From: Fimenecus sp045532175
GTDB taxonomy: Bacteria > Bacillota > Clostridia > Oscillospirales > Acutalibacteraceae
DNA length: 32,819 bases
Direction: 5' to 3'
Assembly (NCBI GenBank): GCA_045532175.1
Contig: JAZSFK010000021.1
Coordinates: forward strand, 1-32,819
The notes under the pieces are model-generated. The model was given only the letters and a program-made list of their open reading frames with translations. It searched no databases and had not been told where the DNA came from. Numbering within the stretch: the stretch's first letter is position 1; the number at the start of each line of letters is the position of its first letter. A program made the position numbers and the translations under genes. Shown in pieces: positions 1-7,412 of this stretch.

Positions 1-89
1 GCTTCAACAACTGTAACAGGAATTACTTTACCGTTTTCGTCGAAGAGCTGTGTCATACCGATTTTTCTACCGATAAGACCTTTGTTCAT
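1..89 (-). CDS. rplC: 50S ribosomal protein L3, N-terminal part
   Basis: Only the first 29 or so codons are present; the gene runs off the left edge. The translated start (MNKGLIGRKIGMTQLFDENG) is the classic L3 N-terminus, including the GRKIGMTQ-F signature. L3 is an early-assembling large-subunit protein near the peptidyl transferase centre. The ATG is preceded by a strong AGGAGG-type site at about 97-104. It follows rpsJ by 69 bp, the standard S10-L3 order of Firmicute ribosomal operons, so it is probably transcribed from the promoter upstream of rpsJ. Confidence 0.95.
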   Translation of the reverse strand, partial: MNKGLIGRKIGMTQLFDENGKVIPVTVVE

Positions 90-158
90 TTTTATTTCCT
101 CCTTTGGTTATTGGTCGGTTTTTCACCGACTTGACCTTGCTCGATGCTGTCTTAAAGA

Positions 159-476
159 TTAAAGCTTAATCTCGATATCAACACCGGCAGGAAGCTCAAG
201 ACTTGTAAGAGCTTCAACAGTTTTGTTTGAAGGTCTTAAAATGTCGATAAGCCTTTTGTGTGTTCTCTGCTCAAACTGTTCACGGCTGTCCTTGTACTTA
301 TGAACAGCGCGAAGGATTGTAACGATTTCCTTTTCTGTAGGAAGCGGAACCGGACCTGAAACCTGAGCGCCTGTACGCTTTGCAGTTTCAACAATCTTTT
401 CTGCTGCCTTGTCTACAAGGTCATGGTCATAACCCTTAAGTCTGATTCTGATTTTCTTACCTTTTGTTGCTGCCAT
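159..476 (-). CDS. rpsJ: 30S ribosomal protein S10
   Basis: The product has 105 residues, normal for S10, and shows family landmarks: KIRIRLKGYDHDLVD near residues 8-22, GPVPLPTEKEI near 41-51, the THKRLIDI stretch after the ribosome-embedded loop, and the terminal LPAGVDIEIKL. S10 binds the 3' major domain of 16S rRNA in the small-subunit head and also serves as NusE in antitermination. The ATG at 476 follows an AGGAGG site at about 484-489. It is the first gene of the S10 operon, with rplC next, and lies downstream of a structured leader of about 315 nt. Confidence 0.98.
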   Translation of the reverse strand: MAATKGKKIRIRLKGYDHDLVDKAAEKIVETAKRTGAQVSGPVPLPTEKEIVTILRAVHKYKDSREQFEQRTHKRLIDILRPSNKTVEALTSLELPAGVDIEIKL

Positions 477-791
477 TTTGTTTTCCTCCTAATTTAGTGG
501 GCACGTTATTTTACTTGCAACTCACCCGGGTGTTTCCACCCTTCCGTTTTTAAAACCGAAAAATCGGTTCTGATTTTTCGGACGGCGTAAAATAACGCAG
601 AATGCTCCTGCAAGTACCATTATGGCACAGTTGGGTTATGCCACAAGGTTTTAAAAGCATTATTGGTCGCCCGATTTTAAATCAGACATACTCCACGGTA
701 ATTCCCTGCATCTTCGTGCAGCCACCTACCGCTTCAACGCATATCGCACTGTGTTTATAAATGGACACACTACGCCCATTCCCACGCGTGC
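477..791 (-). promoter_or_regulatory. Structured 5' leader of the S10 ribosomal operon
   Basis: About 315 nt separate the predicted transcription start from rpsJ with no coding potential, but the RNA folds extensively. Visible in minus-strand RNA: a perfect 10-bp hairpin (CCGAAAAATC/GATTTTTCGG, 557-582), a GAAA-capped hairpin (GGGTG GAAA CACCC, about 530-543), an 11-bp pairing of 587-597 with 504-514, a 7-bp pairing of 609-615 with 513-519, and a 7-bp pairing of the extreme 5' end (787-793) with 499-505 just before the ribosome binding site. The last three overlap, so alternative folds or a pseudoknot are possible. Ribosomal-protein autoregulatory leaders are known for S10 operons; assigning this one to a known family would need a covariance search. 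Confidence 0.7.
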
Positions 792-797
792 CCTAGT

Positions 798-826
798 ATA
801 ATAACACATTATTTGTGAAAATGCAA
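798..826 (-). promoter_or_regulatory. Sigma-A promoter of the S10 operon
   Basis: Read on the minus strand, the -35 is TTGCAT (821-826), the spacer 17 bp, and the -10 TATTAT (798-803). The start would be near 790-792, exactly where the 5' arm of the leader's closing helix begins. The rest of the stretch up to 981 is AT-rich with no gene I can support. Confidence 0.8.
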
Positions 827-981
827 TAACTTTTTTAAAAAAACTTTGTGAAAAACGCAGATTTTTTTATACTGTAAACTTCAGCACAATATCTTGTGTT
901 TCGGTTACTTTTTAACACTAAATTAGCTATATAATTTTGTGTTAAAAAGACACATATATAATATGTATATGAAAAAGCAAT

Positions 982-1012
982 AAAAAACGGCGGAGTTTTT
1001 ACACTCCACCGT
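982..1012 (-). terminator. Intrinsic terminator of the first GPH symporter gene
   Basis: Stem ACGG-c-GGAGT (987-996) pairs with ACTCC-a-CCGT (1003-1012), with one mismatch. On the minus strand it is followed by a U run (982-986), 18 bp past the stop codon of the gene ending at 1030. Confidence 0.85.
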
Positions 1013-1029
1013 CGCAAATTTAATATGTT

Positions 1030-2427
1030 TTATTTTTCAACCGACTTCGCTAGTTCCTGTTCCTCTTTCTTGCCGATATTATAAATAAATGCCATAGCCA
1101 AGAAAGCAATAAGCGAACCTACTGCAAGTACAATGAAGTAGAGGTTTTTCACCTTCACACCGAAATCCGCTGACTGAACTGCATTTTCGCCCTCAACAAA
1201 CCCAATCGCAATAAGGCCCCAGGAAACAACCGCCTGACCGATGCCCTGTGAAAGTTTACGGAAGAAAGAATAGAGTGCATAAAGTGAACCTTCCTCGCTT
1301 TTGCCTGTCTTTCTGTAGCTTAATTCGATACAATCGGCAACGATAGCCCAAACAGAAATCTGGAACACAGCATTACCGATATTAAGTCCCATAAGGCAGA
1401 ATATGTAAACAATCATACCCTTGAAGTCACCGGCAATAGGCACAAACAGTGATACAAGGCCTGAAACTGCACCAACGAGCATACAACTTACAATAACTTT
1501 TTTCTTGCCGAATTTTGCAGTAATCTTGCCCACAATAGCCATAAAGATAATCATTGGTGCGTATGAGCCAATCATTGCTATACCAACTTTTTCCGTATCA
1601 TGGAAGAAATACTGGAAAACCATATTGTTAAGAGCCATTGTTGAATTGAAAAGTGCAACTGATGCAACTGATGCGATTGTAGCACCAACCATAGCTCTGT
1701 TTGTGAAGAATGATTTGAATGCAGAGAAGAATGCCTTCATTCCCGTTGTACTCTGACCGTTATCCTCACGGTGAACACGTTCCTTAACAAGTTTTGTTGT
1801 ACCCCAAAGAGTTACAAATGCAATAATTGATAAAACGAGCGCAACAGGAAGAAGTGTTCCGCCTTTAAGCACATCTTCATTAGTGCCTTCTGTCTTTTCA
1901 TAAACAATACCCGGAAGAACAATCATAATAACAATTGCCGGTAATGCTCCACCAATGCTGCGGAAGGTAGAAAGTGTCACCTTTTCCTGTGTGTCGCTTG
2001 TAATAACGCTATGAAGTGAACCGTAGGGAACATTAACCATTGTATATGCAATTGACCACAAGCAATATGAAATAAGGCACCAAGCATATTTAGCAGCGTA
2101 TGGGAATGCAGTTATCGGTGCAAAAATCATTACGTTAAAAATCACGAGGATTAAGCCACCTGCAATAATCCAAGGCATATACTTGCTTTTCTTGCCAATT
2201 CGTTTTGTGTCAACAAGATTTCCGATTACAACGTCATTTATAGCATCAAAAATCTTTGAGATAAGAATAATAACAGCATAGTCCCCCGCAGAGATACCTA
2301 TGTACTGAAGATAAAAAAGTTGCATAAAGGTTGAAACAAGTTGGAATGAAAATCCGCAACCCATATCACCCATAGCATAGCCTATCTTATCTCGCCAACC
2401 AAAGGGTCGAATATTTTGTTCTTTCAT
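1030..2427 (-). CDS. MFS transporter, GPH (glycoside-pentoside-hexuronide:cation symporter) family
   Basis: A 465-residue polytopic membrane protein with about 12 hydrophobic segments, normal for the family. The N-terminal GYAMGDMGCG motif and the DAINDVVIGNLVD segment after the second helix are GPH/MelB hallmarks; the two aspartates four residues apart correspond to the cation-binding pair of MelB. Late in the protein, KTGKSEEGSLYALYSFFRK matches the conserved loop before TM11. It probably imports a glycoside or oligosaccharide with Na+ or H+; the substrate cannot be read. The gene has its own promoter (2476-2504) and terminator, so it is separate from the similar gene upstream at 2573-4054. 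Confidence 0.85.
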   Translation of the reverse strand: MKEQNIRPFGWRDKIGYAMGDMGCGFSFQLVSTFMQLFYLQYIGISAGDYAVIILISKIFDAINDVVIGNLVDTKRIGKKSKYMPWIIAGGLILVIFNVMIFAPITAFPYAAKYAWCLISYCLWSIAYTMVNVPYGSLHSVITSDTQEKVTLSTFRSIGGALPAIVIMIVLPGIVYEKTEGTNEDVLKGGTLLPVALVLSIIAFVTLWGTTKLVKERVHREDNGQSTTGMKAFFSAFKSFFTNRAMVGATIASVASVALFNSTMALNNMVFQYFFHDTEKVGIAMIGSYAPMIIFMAIVGKITAKFGKKKVIVSCMLVGAVSGLVSLFVPIAGDFKGMIVYIFCLMGLNIGNAVFQISVWAIVADCIELSYRKTGKSEEGSLYALYSFFRKLSQGIGQAVVSWGLIAIGFVEGENAVQSADFGVKVKNLYFIVLAVGSLIAFLAMAFIYNIGKKEEQELAKSVEK

Positions 2428-2475
2428 TTTTTCACTTTCTTTCAGTTATTTTGTACGAGCAAATCTCTTGATATT

Positions 2476-2504
2476 ATTCTAACTAAACAACGCACATTTT
2501 TCAA
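2476..2504 (-). promoter_or_regulatory. Promoter of the first GPH symporter gene
   Basis: On the minus strand: TTGAAA (2499-2504), a 17-bp spacer, TAGAAT (2476-2481). It sits between the terminator of the upstream symporter gene and the ATG at 2427, with a leader of about 40 nt. Confidence 0.6.
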
Positions 2505-2513
2505 GTCATCTTT

Positions 2514-2554
2514 TATAAAAAAAGAACGGTGGCGGAAATTCCCATCACCGTTCT
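2514..2554 (-). terminator. Intrinsic terminator of the second GPH symporter gene
   Basis: AGAACGGTG (2523-2531) pairs with CACCGTTCT (2546-2554), and the stem extends inward through GG/CC. A U run follows on the minus strand (2514-2522). Confidence 0.85.
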
Positions 2555-2572
2555 GTAAAATATTAGATATAA

Positions 2573-4054
2573 TTATTCAGCAATCTCTGCTTTTGCGTGT
2601 CTTTCAGCAAGTTCTGCCTGCATTGTAGCAAGTGTTTTCTTGTCGAGGTTGTAAACAAGACCGAGACCGATGAACTGAACGACACCTGCAACAAGGTAAA
2701 GAATAGCAACGAGCATACGGATATCACAAGCTACTTCCCAGCTAAGCAAGTTAACATCAATAGCAGTGAAGTTACCGTTTGCATCAGGAGCACTGTTGTT
2801 CACATAACCCATAGTACCCATAATTGCAACTGCAACCGCAGGACCTACACCCTGAGCAAGTTTACGGAAGAATGAGTGAAGTGAATAAACTGTACCCTCT
2901 TCACGAGTGCCTGTTTTCCACTCATTGTAATCGATAGCATCGCCCATCATAGCCCATGAAACCGTTGAGTAGATACCAAGACCCAATGCACAGATAAGCT
3001 GACCAACAATATAAACGATTAAGTCAAGTTTTGTATTTTCTTCTGTAACAGGAATAATGCCAAGTGGTCCAAGTAAGAGTACAGCTGCACCGACAATGTA
3101 GCAAATTGAACCAATTGCTGAAAGTTCTTTCTTACCATACTTTTTAACCATCTTACGAGCGAGTGGTGTGAAAACTACGATAGGAATCATTGCGAACATT
3201 GAAACAAGACCTGAAATCTTTGTGTTGTCGAAATAAATCTGGAATGTAACTGTAACAGCTGTTGCGGCACCCTGCATACCGATAAACATACCCATAGCAG
3301 CAAGTGTAGCACCAACTGCAGGACGGTTTTTCATGAAGTTGCCCATAGCCTTTATAACATTGAATTTAGGTTGCTCTTCATTACATTGTACTTCTGTATC
3401 AACACGGATTTCTGTGTTTCTAATCATTACCTGGAAGCAGATGAATCCAACAATACCCATAATGAAAGCCATTATAAACACTCGAGTTCCGTTAAGTGAT
3501 TCGTCTTCATTATAAATAATGAACGGGAATACTACCATTGGTACCATATTACCAAGCATACCACCGATTGAACGCCAAGCAGAAAGAGAAGCTCTGTCAG
3601 CATCATCAGATGAAATAAGTGATAAAAGTGAACCATATGGAACATTTGCTACTGTGTAGAATGCATCCCAAAGCACATAGCCACCAATGAAAATTGCAAT
3701 TTTTGCAGCGAGAGGAGCTTTTGTTGCAGGAATAAAGCAACAAGCGCCACCAATAATAAGTCCTATTGAACCTACTAATATGTACTGCAAGAATTTATTT
3801 CTCTTGTACTTATGTTTATCAGCATCAATAATTGAACCGATAAGCGGGTCGTTGATTGCGTCCCATACTTGAACCACTATCAAAAGAAGTGAGTACCAAG
3901 AACTAAGACCCATAACCTGTGTCCAGAAAAGTGCCATTGTGCCTTTAAGTGCAAAAGACATATTACAACCCAAGTCACCCATCATATAAGCTATTGAGTC
4001 GCGCATACCAAATTTACGGTAACCGTTAGCATCGAGTTTTTTCTCTTTTGCCAT
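2573..4054 (-). CDS. MFS transporter, GPH family (second tandem copy)
   Basis: A 493-residue, about 12-TM protein of the same family as the gene at 1030-2427. It carries SIAYMMGDLGCNMSF near the N-terminus, VWDAINDPLIGSIIDAD with the acidic cation-site pair, and KTGTREEGTVYSLHSFFRK before TM11. I chose the ATG at 4054 over a TTG two codons upstream because GGGGG lies 10 nt before the ATG but only 4 nt before the TTG. It is divergent from an AraC-type regulator across 211 bp, which suggests substrate-dependent control by that regulator. The paired symporters may handle related glycans; the substrate is unknown. Confidence 0.85.
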   Translation of the reverse strand: MAKEKKLDANGYRKFGMRDSIAYMMGDLGCNMSFALKGTMALFWTQVMGLSSWYSLLLIVVQVWDAINDPLIGSIIDADKHKYKRNKFLQYILVGSIGLIIGGACCFIPATKAPLAAKIAIFIGGYVLWDAFYTVANVPYGSLLSLISSDDADRASLSAWRSIGGMLGNMVPMVVFPFIIYNEDESLNGTRVFIMAFIMGIVGFICFQVMIRNTEIRVDTEVQCNEEQPKFNVIKAMGNFMKNRPAVGATLAAMGMFIGMQGAATAVTVTFQIYFDNTKISGLVSMFAMIPIVVFTPLARKMVKKYGKKELSAIGSICYIVGAAVLLLGPLGIIPVTEENTKLDLIVYIVGQLICALGLGIYSTVSWAMMGDAIDYNEWKTGTREEGTVYSLHSFFRKLAQGVGPAVAVAIMGTMGYVNNSAPDANGNFTAIDVNLLSWEVACDIRMLVAILYLVAGVVQFIGLGLVYNLDKKTLATMQAELAERHAKAEIAE

Positions 4055-4265
4055 TTTCAAATTTCCCCCTTAAAAATTTATAATCATAATCAGGCACACA
4101 AATCCCCGATTTTTATTATGTAATAATTGTACATTAAAACATATTTTTTCTGTTAGTAAAGTTTTTGCTTTTTTAGGTACTATTTTTTGTTTTTACTTGA
4201 TTTTTACCAAAATTTGTACAATAATATAATAAATAATGTGAATAATTTACATGGGTGGTGTTTTT
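4055..4265. promoter_or_regulatory. Divergent control region between GPH symporter and AraC-type regulator
   Basis: AT-rich and without coding potential. For the regulator, a plausible plus-strand promoter is TTTACC (4203-4208), a 16-bp spacer and TATAAT (4225-4230). The heptamer TTGTACA occurs at 4127-4133 and 4214-4220, the second inside the regulator's promoter spacer; these may be operator half-sites, but that is inference from position only. I see no convincing consensus promoter for the symporter, which fits a gene needing an activator. Confidence 0.4.
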
Positions 4266-5525
4266 ATGCTCTGCGAAAAAGAACTTGAGTTTTTTCGTAA
4301 GATATTAAACAACTACAGAATTCAATCATATCTGGTTGAGGAAAACGATAGGACGAACAGGAAAATTGACTATGGAATCCGCGATTTTTTAGGCATGGAT
4401 GATGACTACGACCGACTTTTCTGTACCCGACACGAAACCGTAAAGGAAAAGGGAATATACAAGATTACTGACAGTTTCTTCTGTAATTACATCTTTATTC
4501 TCCTGCCCAAGGAGGATGTTGATGCACCTGACACAACATTTATTGCAGGACCGTACATCGATATTGACTTAAGCCAGAAGACACTTATGGAAATGGCTCA
4601 AAAAAACTCCATTTCCTCAAATTTACTCTCACAGATTCAAAAGTATTACACAAGCATACCTGTATATACGGACAAGGATGTAATTCTTTCGCTTTTTAAC
4701 AGTCTTGGAGAAGTACTTTGGGGTAACACGGACAGTTTCACCTTTCAATCCATAAGCATGATTTACCATAATCAGTATTTTCCAAAAATAGTTAAAACAC
4801 TTGATATGAAAATTGATGACCCCCTGCTTGCGATGCGAATGCTGGAACGCAGATATGAAGGCGAGAACAAAATGATTCAGGCGGTCAGTCAGGGAATAAC
4901 CCATCAGGCGGAACAAATTCTGTCAAAATCCTCTGCTCTTATGCTTGAAATGAGGGTAAGCGACCCTGTACGTAACATCAAAAATTACAGCATTATTGTC
5001 AATACTCTTCTTCGAAAGGCAGCGGAGCAAGGCGGTGTGCATCCCCTTTATATAGACGGTGTTTCAACGGATTTTGCAAAGCGAATTGAATGTATAAAAT
5101 CCGTCGAGGAAGGTATTTCCATGCACCACGAAATGATTGACAAATACTGTACCCTCGTTAAAAATCACTCAATGAAAAAGCATTCCCCTCTTGTGCAGAA
5201 AGTAATCACTCTTGTTGATTTTGATATCACCGCCGATTTAAGCCTTAGTCATCAGGCGGAAATGCTTAATGTCAACGCAAGTTATCTCTCCACACTTTTC
5301 AAGAAAGAAATGGATATAACACTTACGGAGTATGTCACCAAAAAGAGAATTGAACATGCAGCATTTCTCCTAATCTCAACCAATTTGCAAATCCAGATGG
5401 TCGCACAAAACTGTGGAATTTACGATGTGAATTACTTTACCAAAATGTTCAAAAAGCATACGGGCAAAACTCCAAAAGAATACAGAGAGAATTCTGTGAA
5501 TTTTTACGGTATGCAAAAAACTTAA
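4266..5525 (+). CDS. AraC/XylS-family transcriptional regulator
   Basis: A 419-residue protein whose last 100 or so residues form an AraC-type double helix-turn-helix: the first HTH around LSLSHQAEMLNVNASYLSTL, the second around IQMVAQNCGIYDVNYFTKMF, ending with KHTGKTPKEYR. The N-terminal 300 residues are probably a ligand-sensing region; I do not recognise a named domain. I chose ATG 4266 over the in-frame ATG at 4251 because GGGTGGTG precedes 4266 at good spacing and nothing precedes 4251. Divergent orientation from the GPH symporter at 2573-4054 suggests it controls that gene, a common arrangement for carbohydrate loci in Clostridia. Confidence 0.85.
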   Translation: MLCEKELEFFRKILNNYRIQSYLVEENDRTNRKIDYGIRDFLGMDDDYDRLFCTRHETVKEKGIYKITDSFFCNYIFILLPKEDVDAPDTTFIAGPYIDIDLSQKTLMEMAQKNSISSNLLSQIQKYYTSIPVYTDKDVILSLFNSLGEVLWGNTDSFTFQSISMIYHNQYFPKIVKTLDMKIDDPLLAMRMLERRYEGENKMIQAVSQGITHQAEQILSKSSALMLEMRVSDPVRNIKNYSIIVNTLLRKAAEQGGVHPLYIDGVSTDFAKRIECIKSVEEGISMHHEMIDKYCTLVKNHSMKKHSPLVQKVITLVDFDITADLSLSHQAEMLNVNASYLSTLFKKEMDITLTEYVTKKRIEHAAFLLISTNLQIQMVAQNCGIYDVNYFTKMFKKHTGKTPKEYRENSVNFYGMQKT

Positions 5526-5595
5526 AATTTTTACTTCAAAGAATTATCATCCAAAGCACAAATGCTTTACGGTAAATACTCTTTAACAAAATTTT

Positions 5596-5634
5596 ATGGG
5601 GCTCATGCAGGACGTTAATCCTGCAGAGCCCCAT
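5596..5634. terminator. Strong hairpin between convergent genes, probable terminator
   Basis: ATGGGGCTC-a-TGCAGGA (5596-5612) pairs with TCCTGCA-GAGCCCCAT (5619-5634): 16 bp with one bulge and a six-base loop. It lies between the regulator (plus strand) and the small ORF at 5668-5817 (minus strand), so it can end both transcripts. Neither side has a clean U run (ATAAATTATAT on one, AAAATTTTG on the other), so a repetitive palindrome or RNA-stabilising hairpin is an alternative. Confidence 0.55.
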
Positions 5635-5667
5635 AAATTATATAAATTCTGTTTTTGATAGTCTGTT

Positions 5668-5817
5668 CTAGCTATTTGCCTGTCCCGTATATGTCTGAAC
5701 AATCGCTTTTAATTGCTCAAGATTGTCGAACTTTGCACCTGACTCCACAATAGCTGACCTTATAGAAATTGGCAAGGCGTCAAAATAGGCCCTTGTTTCC
5801 ATATTCATATTATTCAT
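5668..5817 (-). CDS. Small hypothetical protein, 49 residues
   Basis: An ORF of 49 codons plus TAG with a near-ideal ribosome binding site (AGGTGA, 5824-5829) six bases before the ATG. The sequence begins MNNMNMETRAYFDALPISIR and continues through AIVESGAKFDNLEQLK to VQTYTGQANS. It is soluble and acidic, with a YFxxLPxxIRxxIxxSG pattern of the kind I recall in short, uncharacterised Clostridia proteins; no function is known to me. It lies 48 bp after the ABC ATPase gene in the same direction, separated by a terminator hairpin whose 3' arm contains this gene's ribosome binding site. It may be a weakly read last gene of that operon. Confidence 0.65.
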   Translation of the reverse strand: MNNMNMETRAYFDALPISIRSAIVESGAKFDNLEQLKAIVQTYTGQANS

Positions 5818-5855
5818 AAAAAATCACCTCGGTAATATTTTACCAAGGTGATTTT
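5818..5855 (-). terminator. Terminator hairpin overlapping a ribosome binding site
   Basis: AAAATCACCT-c-GGTAA (5820-5835) pairs with TTACC-a-AGGTGATTTT (5840-5855), and a T run on the minus strand (5818-5823) leads straight into the ATG of the small ORF. The hairpin ends the ABC transporter operon. Its 3' arm holds the AGGTGA ribosome binding site of the small ORF, so any read-through transcript would fold that site away. Confidence 0.75.
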
Positions 5856-5865
5856 GATTTATACA

Positions 5866-6648
5866 TTATAAAACCTTTGACAAGAAATCTTTAAGTCTGT
5901 CATTCTGTGGATTTTCAAAGAAATCTTTCGGATTATTCTCCTCAATTATTCTACCACCATCCATAAAAATAACTCTTGTGCCGACCTCACGAGCAAAGCC
6001 CATTTCGTGAGTAACAACAACCATTGTCATACCGCTTTCTGCAAGTTCCTTCATAAGTTCAAGAACCTCACCGACCATTTCCGGGTCAAGAGCAGAAGTA
6101 GGTTCATCAAAAAGAATAACATCAGGATTCATAGCAAGTGCACGTACAATGGCAACACGCTGTTTTTGACCGCCTGAAAGCTGACTCGGGTATGCATCGG
6201 CCTTTTCTTCAAGACCAATTCTTTTAAGGAGTTCAATAGCCTGTGTCTTTGCATCTGCTTTGATTTCTTTGACTGTTTTAACGGGCAAATTTTCGGGATT
6301 ACTGCGACGAAGCTTTTTCATCCGTTTCTTTTCCACATAAACAGGAGCCAACATAATGTTCTCGATAACTGTTTTATTATTGAAAAGATTAAAGTGTTGG
6401 AAAACCATGCCCATCTTCTGACGGTGAACGTTAATGTCAACCTTCATATCAGCAATATCAACACCGTTGAAAACGATACTGCCCGATGTGGGGTCCTCCA
6501 TACAGTTAAGGCAACGAAGGAAGGTTGATTTACCCGAACCTGACGGACCTACAACAACAACCTTTTCTCCCTTATTGATTTTAATATTGATATCGTGAAG
6601 GACATCTATTTTTCCAAATGATTTATTAAGGTTAACGACCTCTATCAC
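5866..6648 (-). CDS. Polar amino acid ABC transporter ATP-binding protein (GlnQ/ArtP type)
   Basis: A 260-residue ABC ATPase: Walker A GPSGSGKST (34-42), Q-loop Gln84, signature LSGGQ (157-161), Walker B ILFDEPTSALD (178-188) and switch His214. It powers uptake with the permease at 6632-7342 and the binding protein at 7413-8303. The start is GTG at 6648, overlapping the permease gene by 17 bp, with GGAG upstream; overlap implies translational coupling. About 20 extra residues, rich in Lys and Arg (about 105-128), sit between the Q-loop and the signature, which explains the length over the usual 240. Specificity is open; the ArgR-like box upstream hints at arginine or another basic amino acid. 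Confidence 0.9.
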   Translation of the reverse strand: MIEVVNLNKSFGKIDVLHDINIKINKGEKVVVVGPSGSGKSTFLRCLNCMEDPTSGSIVFNGVDIADMKVDINVHRQKMGMVFQHFNLFNNKTVIENIMLAPVYVEKKRMKKLRRSNPENLPVKTVKEIKADAKTQAIELLKRIGLEEKADAYPSQLSGGQKQRVAIVRALAMNPDVILFDEPTSALDPEMVGEVLELMKELAESGMTMVVVTHEMGFAREVGTRVIFMDGGRIIEENNPKDFFENPQNDRLKDFLSKVL

Positions 6649-7342
6649 TCTTACTCAGACTCCTTTCCATCAATTTAACAAGACCGCTGATAATAAGAAC
6701 AAGTACGATATAAATAAGAGCCATTACAAGATAAGGCACCATAAATTCGTAGCTGTTTGAACCGATACGATTAAATGCAACATACAAGTCAAGAGCACCT
6801 ACAAAGCTTACAACCGATGTTTCTTTGATGAGAGTAATAAACTCATTACCCAGTGTCGGAAGAATGTTCTTAACAGCCTGCGGAATAACAATTTTAAGCA
6901 TTGTTGTGGAGAAACTCAAGCCCATGGCACGGCCACCCTCCATCTGTCCCGGGTCAACCGATTGAATACCGCCACGCATAATTTCTGAAATATATGCACC
7001 TGAATTCAGTCCGAAAACGAACAATGCAACAGTTACGGACGGAATGTTTATTCCCATAAGAGGAAGTGCAACATAGTAGAACAGCAAAAGCTGAACAACC
7101 ATTGGTGTGCCTCTGAAAAATGCTACATAAAAACTACAAACACCATTTAATATTCTCGGCAGAAGTTTATATTTAGGTAAAACTCTTACAATAGCAATAA
7201 GTGTGCCGATAACAATACCGATTAAAAGACCGCAAATCGCTATTTTAAGAGTATTCTCCAAGCCCTCAATAACAGTTTTATAGCCTTCATATTCAACGAA
7301 AAATTCTATAAACCTGTCAATTTTTTTATCAAAATTATTCAT
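6632..7342 (-). CDS. Polar amino acid ABC transporter permease (HisMQ/GlnP type)
   Basis: A 236-residue inner-membrane permease with about five helices. Family marks are FFRGTPMVVQLLLFYY in the middle, NSGAYISEIMRGGIQSVDPGQMEGGRAMG (the EAA loop that contacts the ATPase) and the following IVIPQAVKNILPTLGNEFI. With a single permease gene, the transporter probably uses a homodimer. The gene follows the binding-protein gene by 70 bp, across a terminator-like hairpin, and overlaps the ATPase gene. Confidence 0.92.
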   Translation of the reverse strand: MNNFDKKIDRFIEFFVEYEGYKTVIEGLENTLKIAICGLLIGIVIGTLIAIVRVLPKYKLLPRILNGVCSFYVAFFRGTPMVVQLLLFYYVALPLMGINIPSVTVALFVFGLNSGAYISEIMRGGIQSVDPGQMEGGRAMGLSFSTTMLKIVIPQAVKNILPTLGNEFITLIKETSVVSFVGALDLYVAFNRIGSNSYEFMVPYLVMALIYIVLVLIISGLVKLMERSLSKSDRGR

Positions 7343-7356
7343 ACAACAAAATCCTT

Positions 7357-7395
7357 AAAAAACGCAATAGCCCCACCACAAGGTGAGGTTATTGC
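7357..7395 (-). terminator. Intra-operon terminator/attenuator after the binding-protein gene
   Basis: On the minus strand GCAATA-a-CCTCACC pairs with GGTGGGG-c-TATTGC (7364-7395), followed by a T run (7357-7363), only 18 bp past the binding-protein stop codon and before the permease gene. Partial termination or 3'-end stabilisation here would make more binding protein than permease and ATPase, a known stoichiometry strategy of such operons. Confidence 0.75.
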
Positions 7396-7412
7396 TTAAA
7401 ATTACAAATTGA

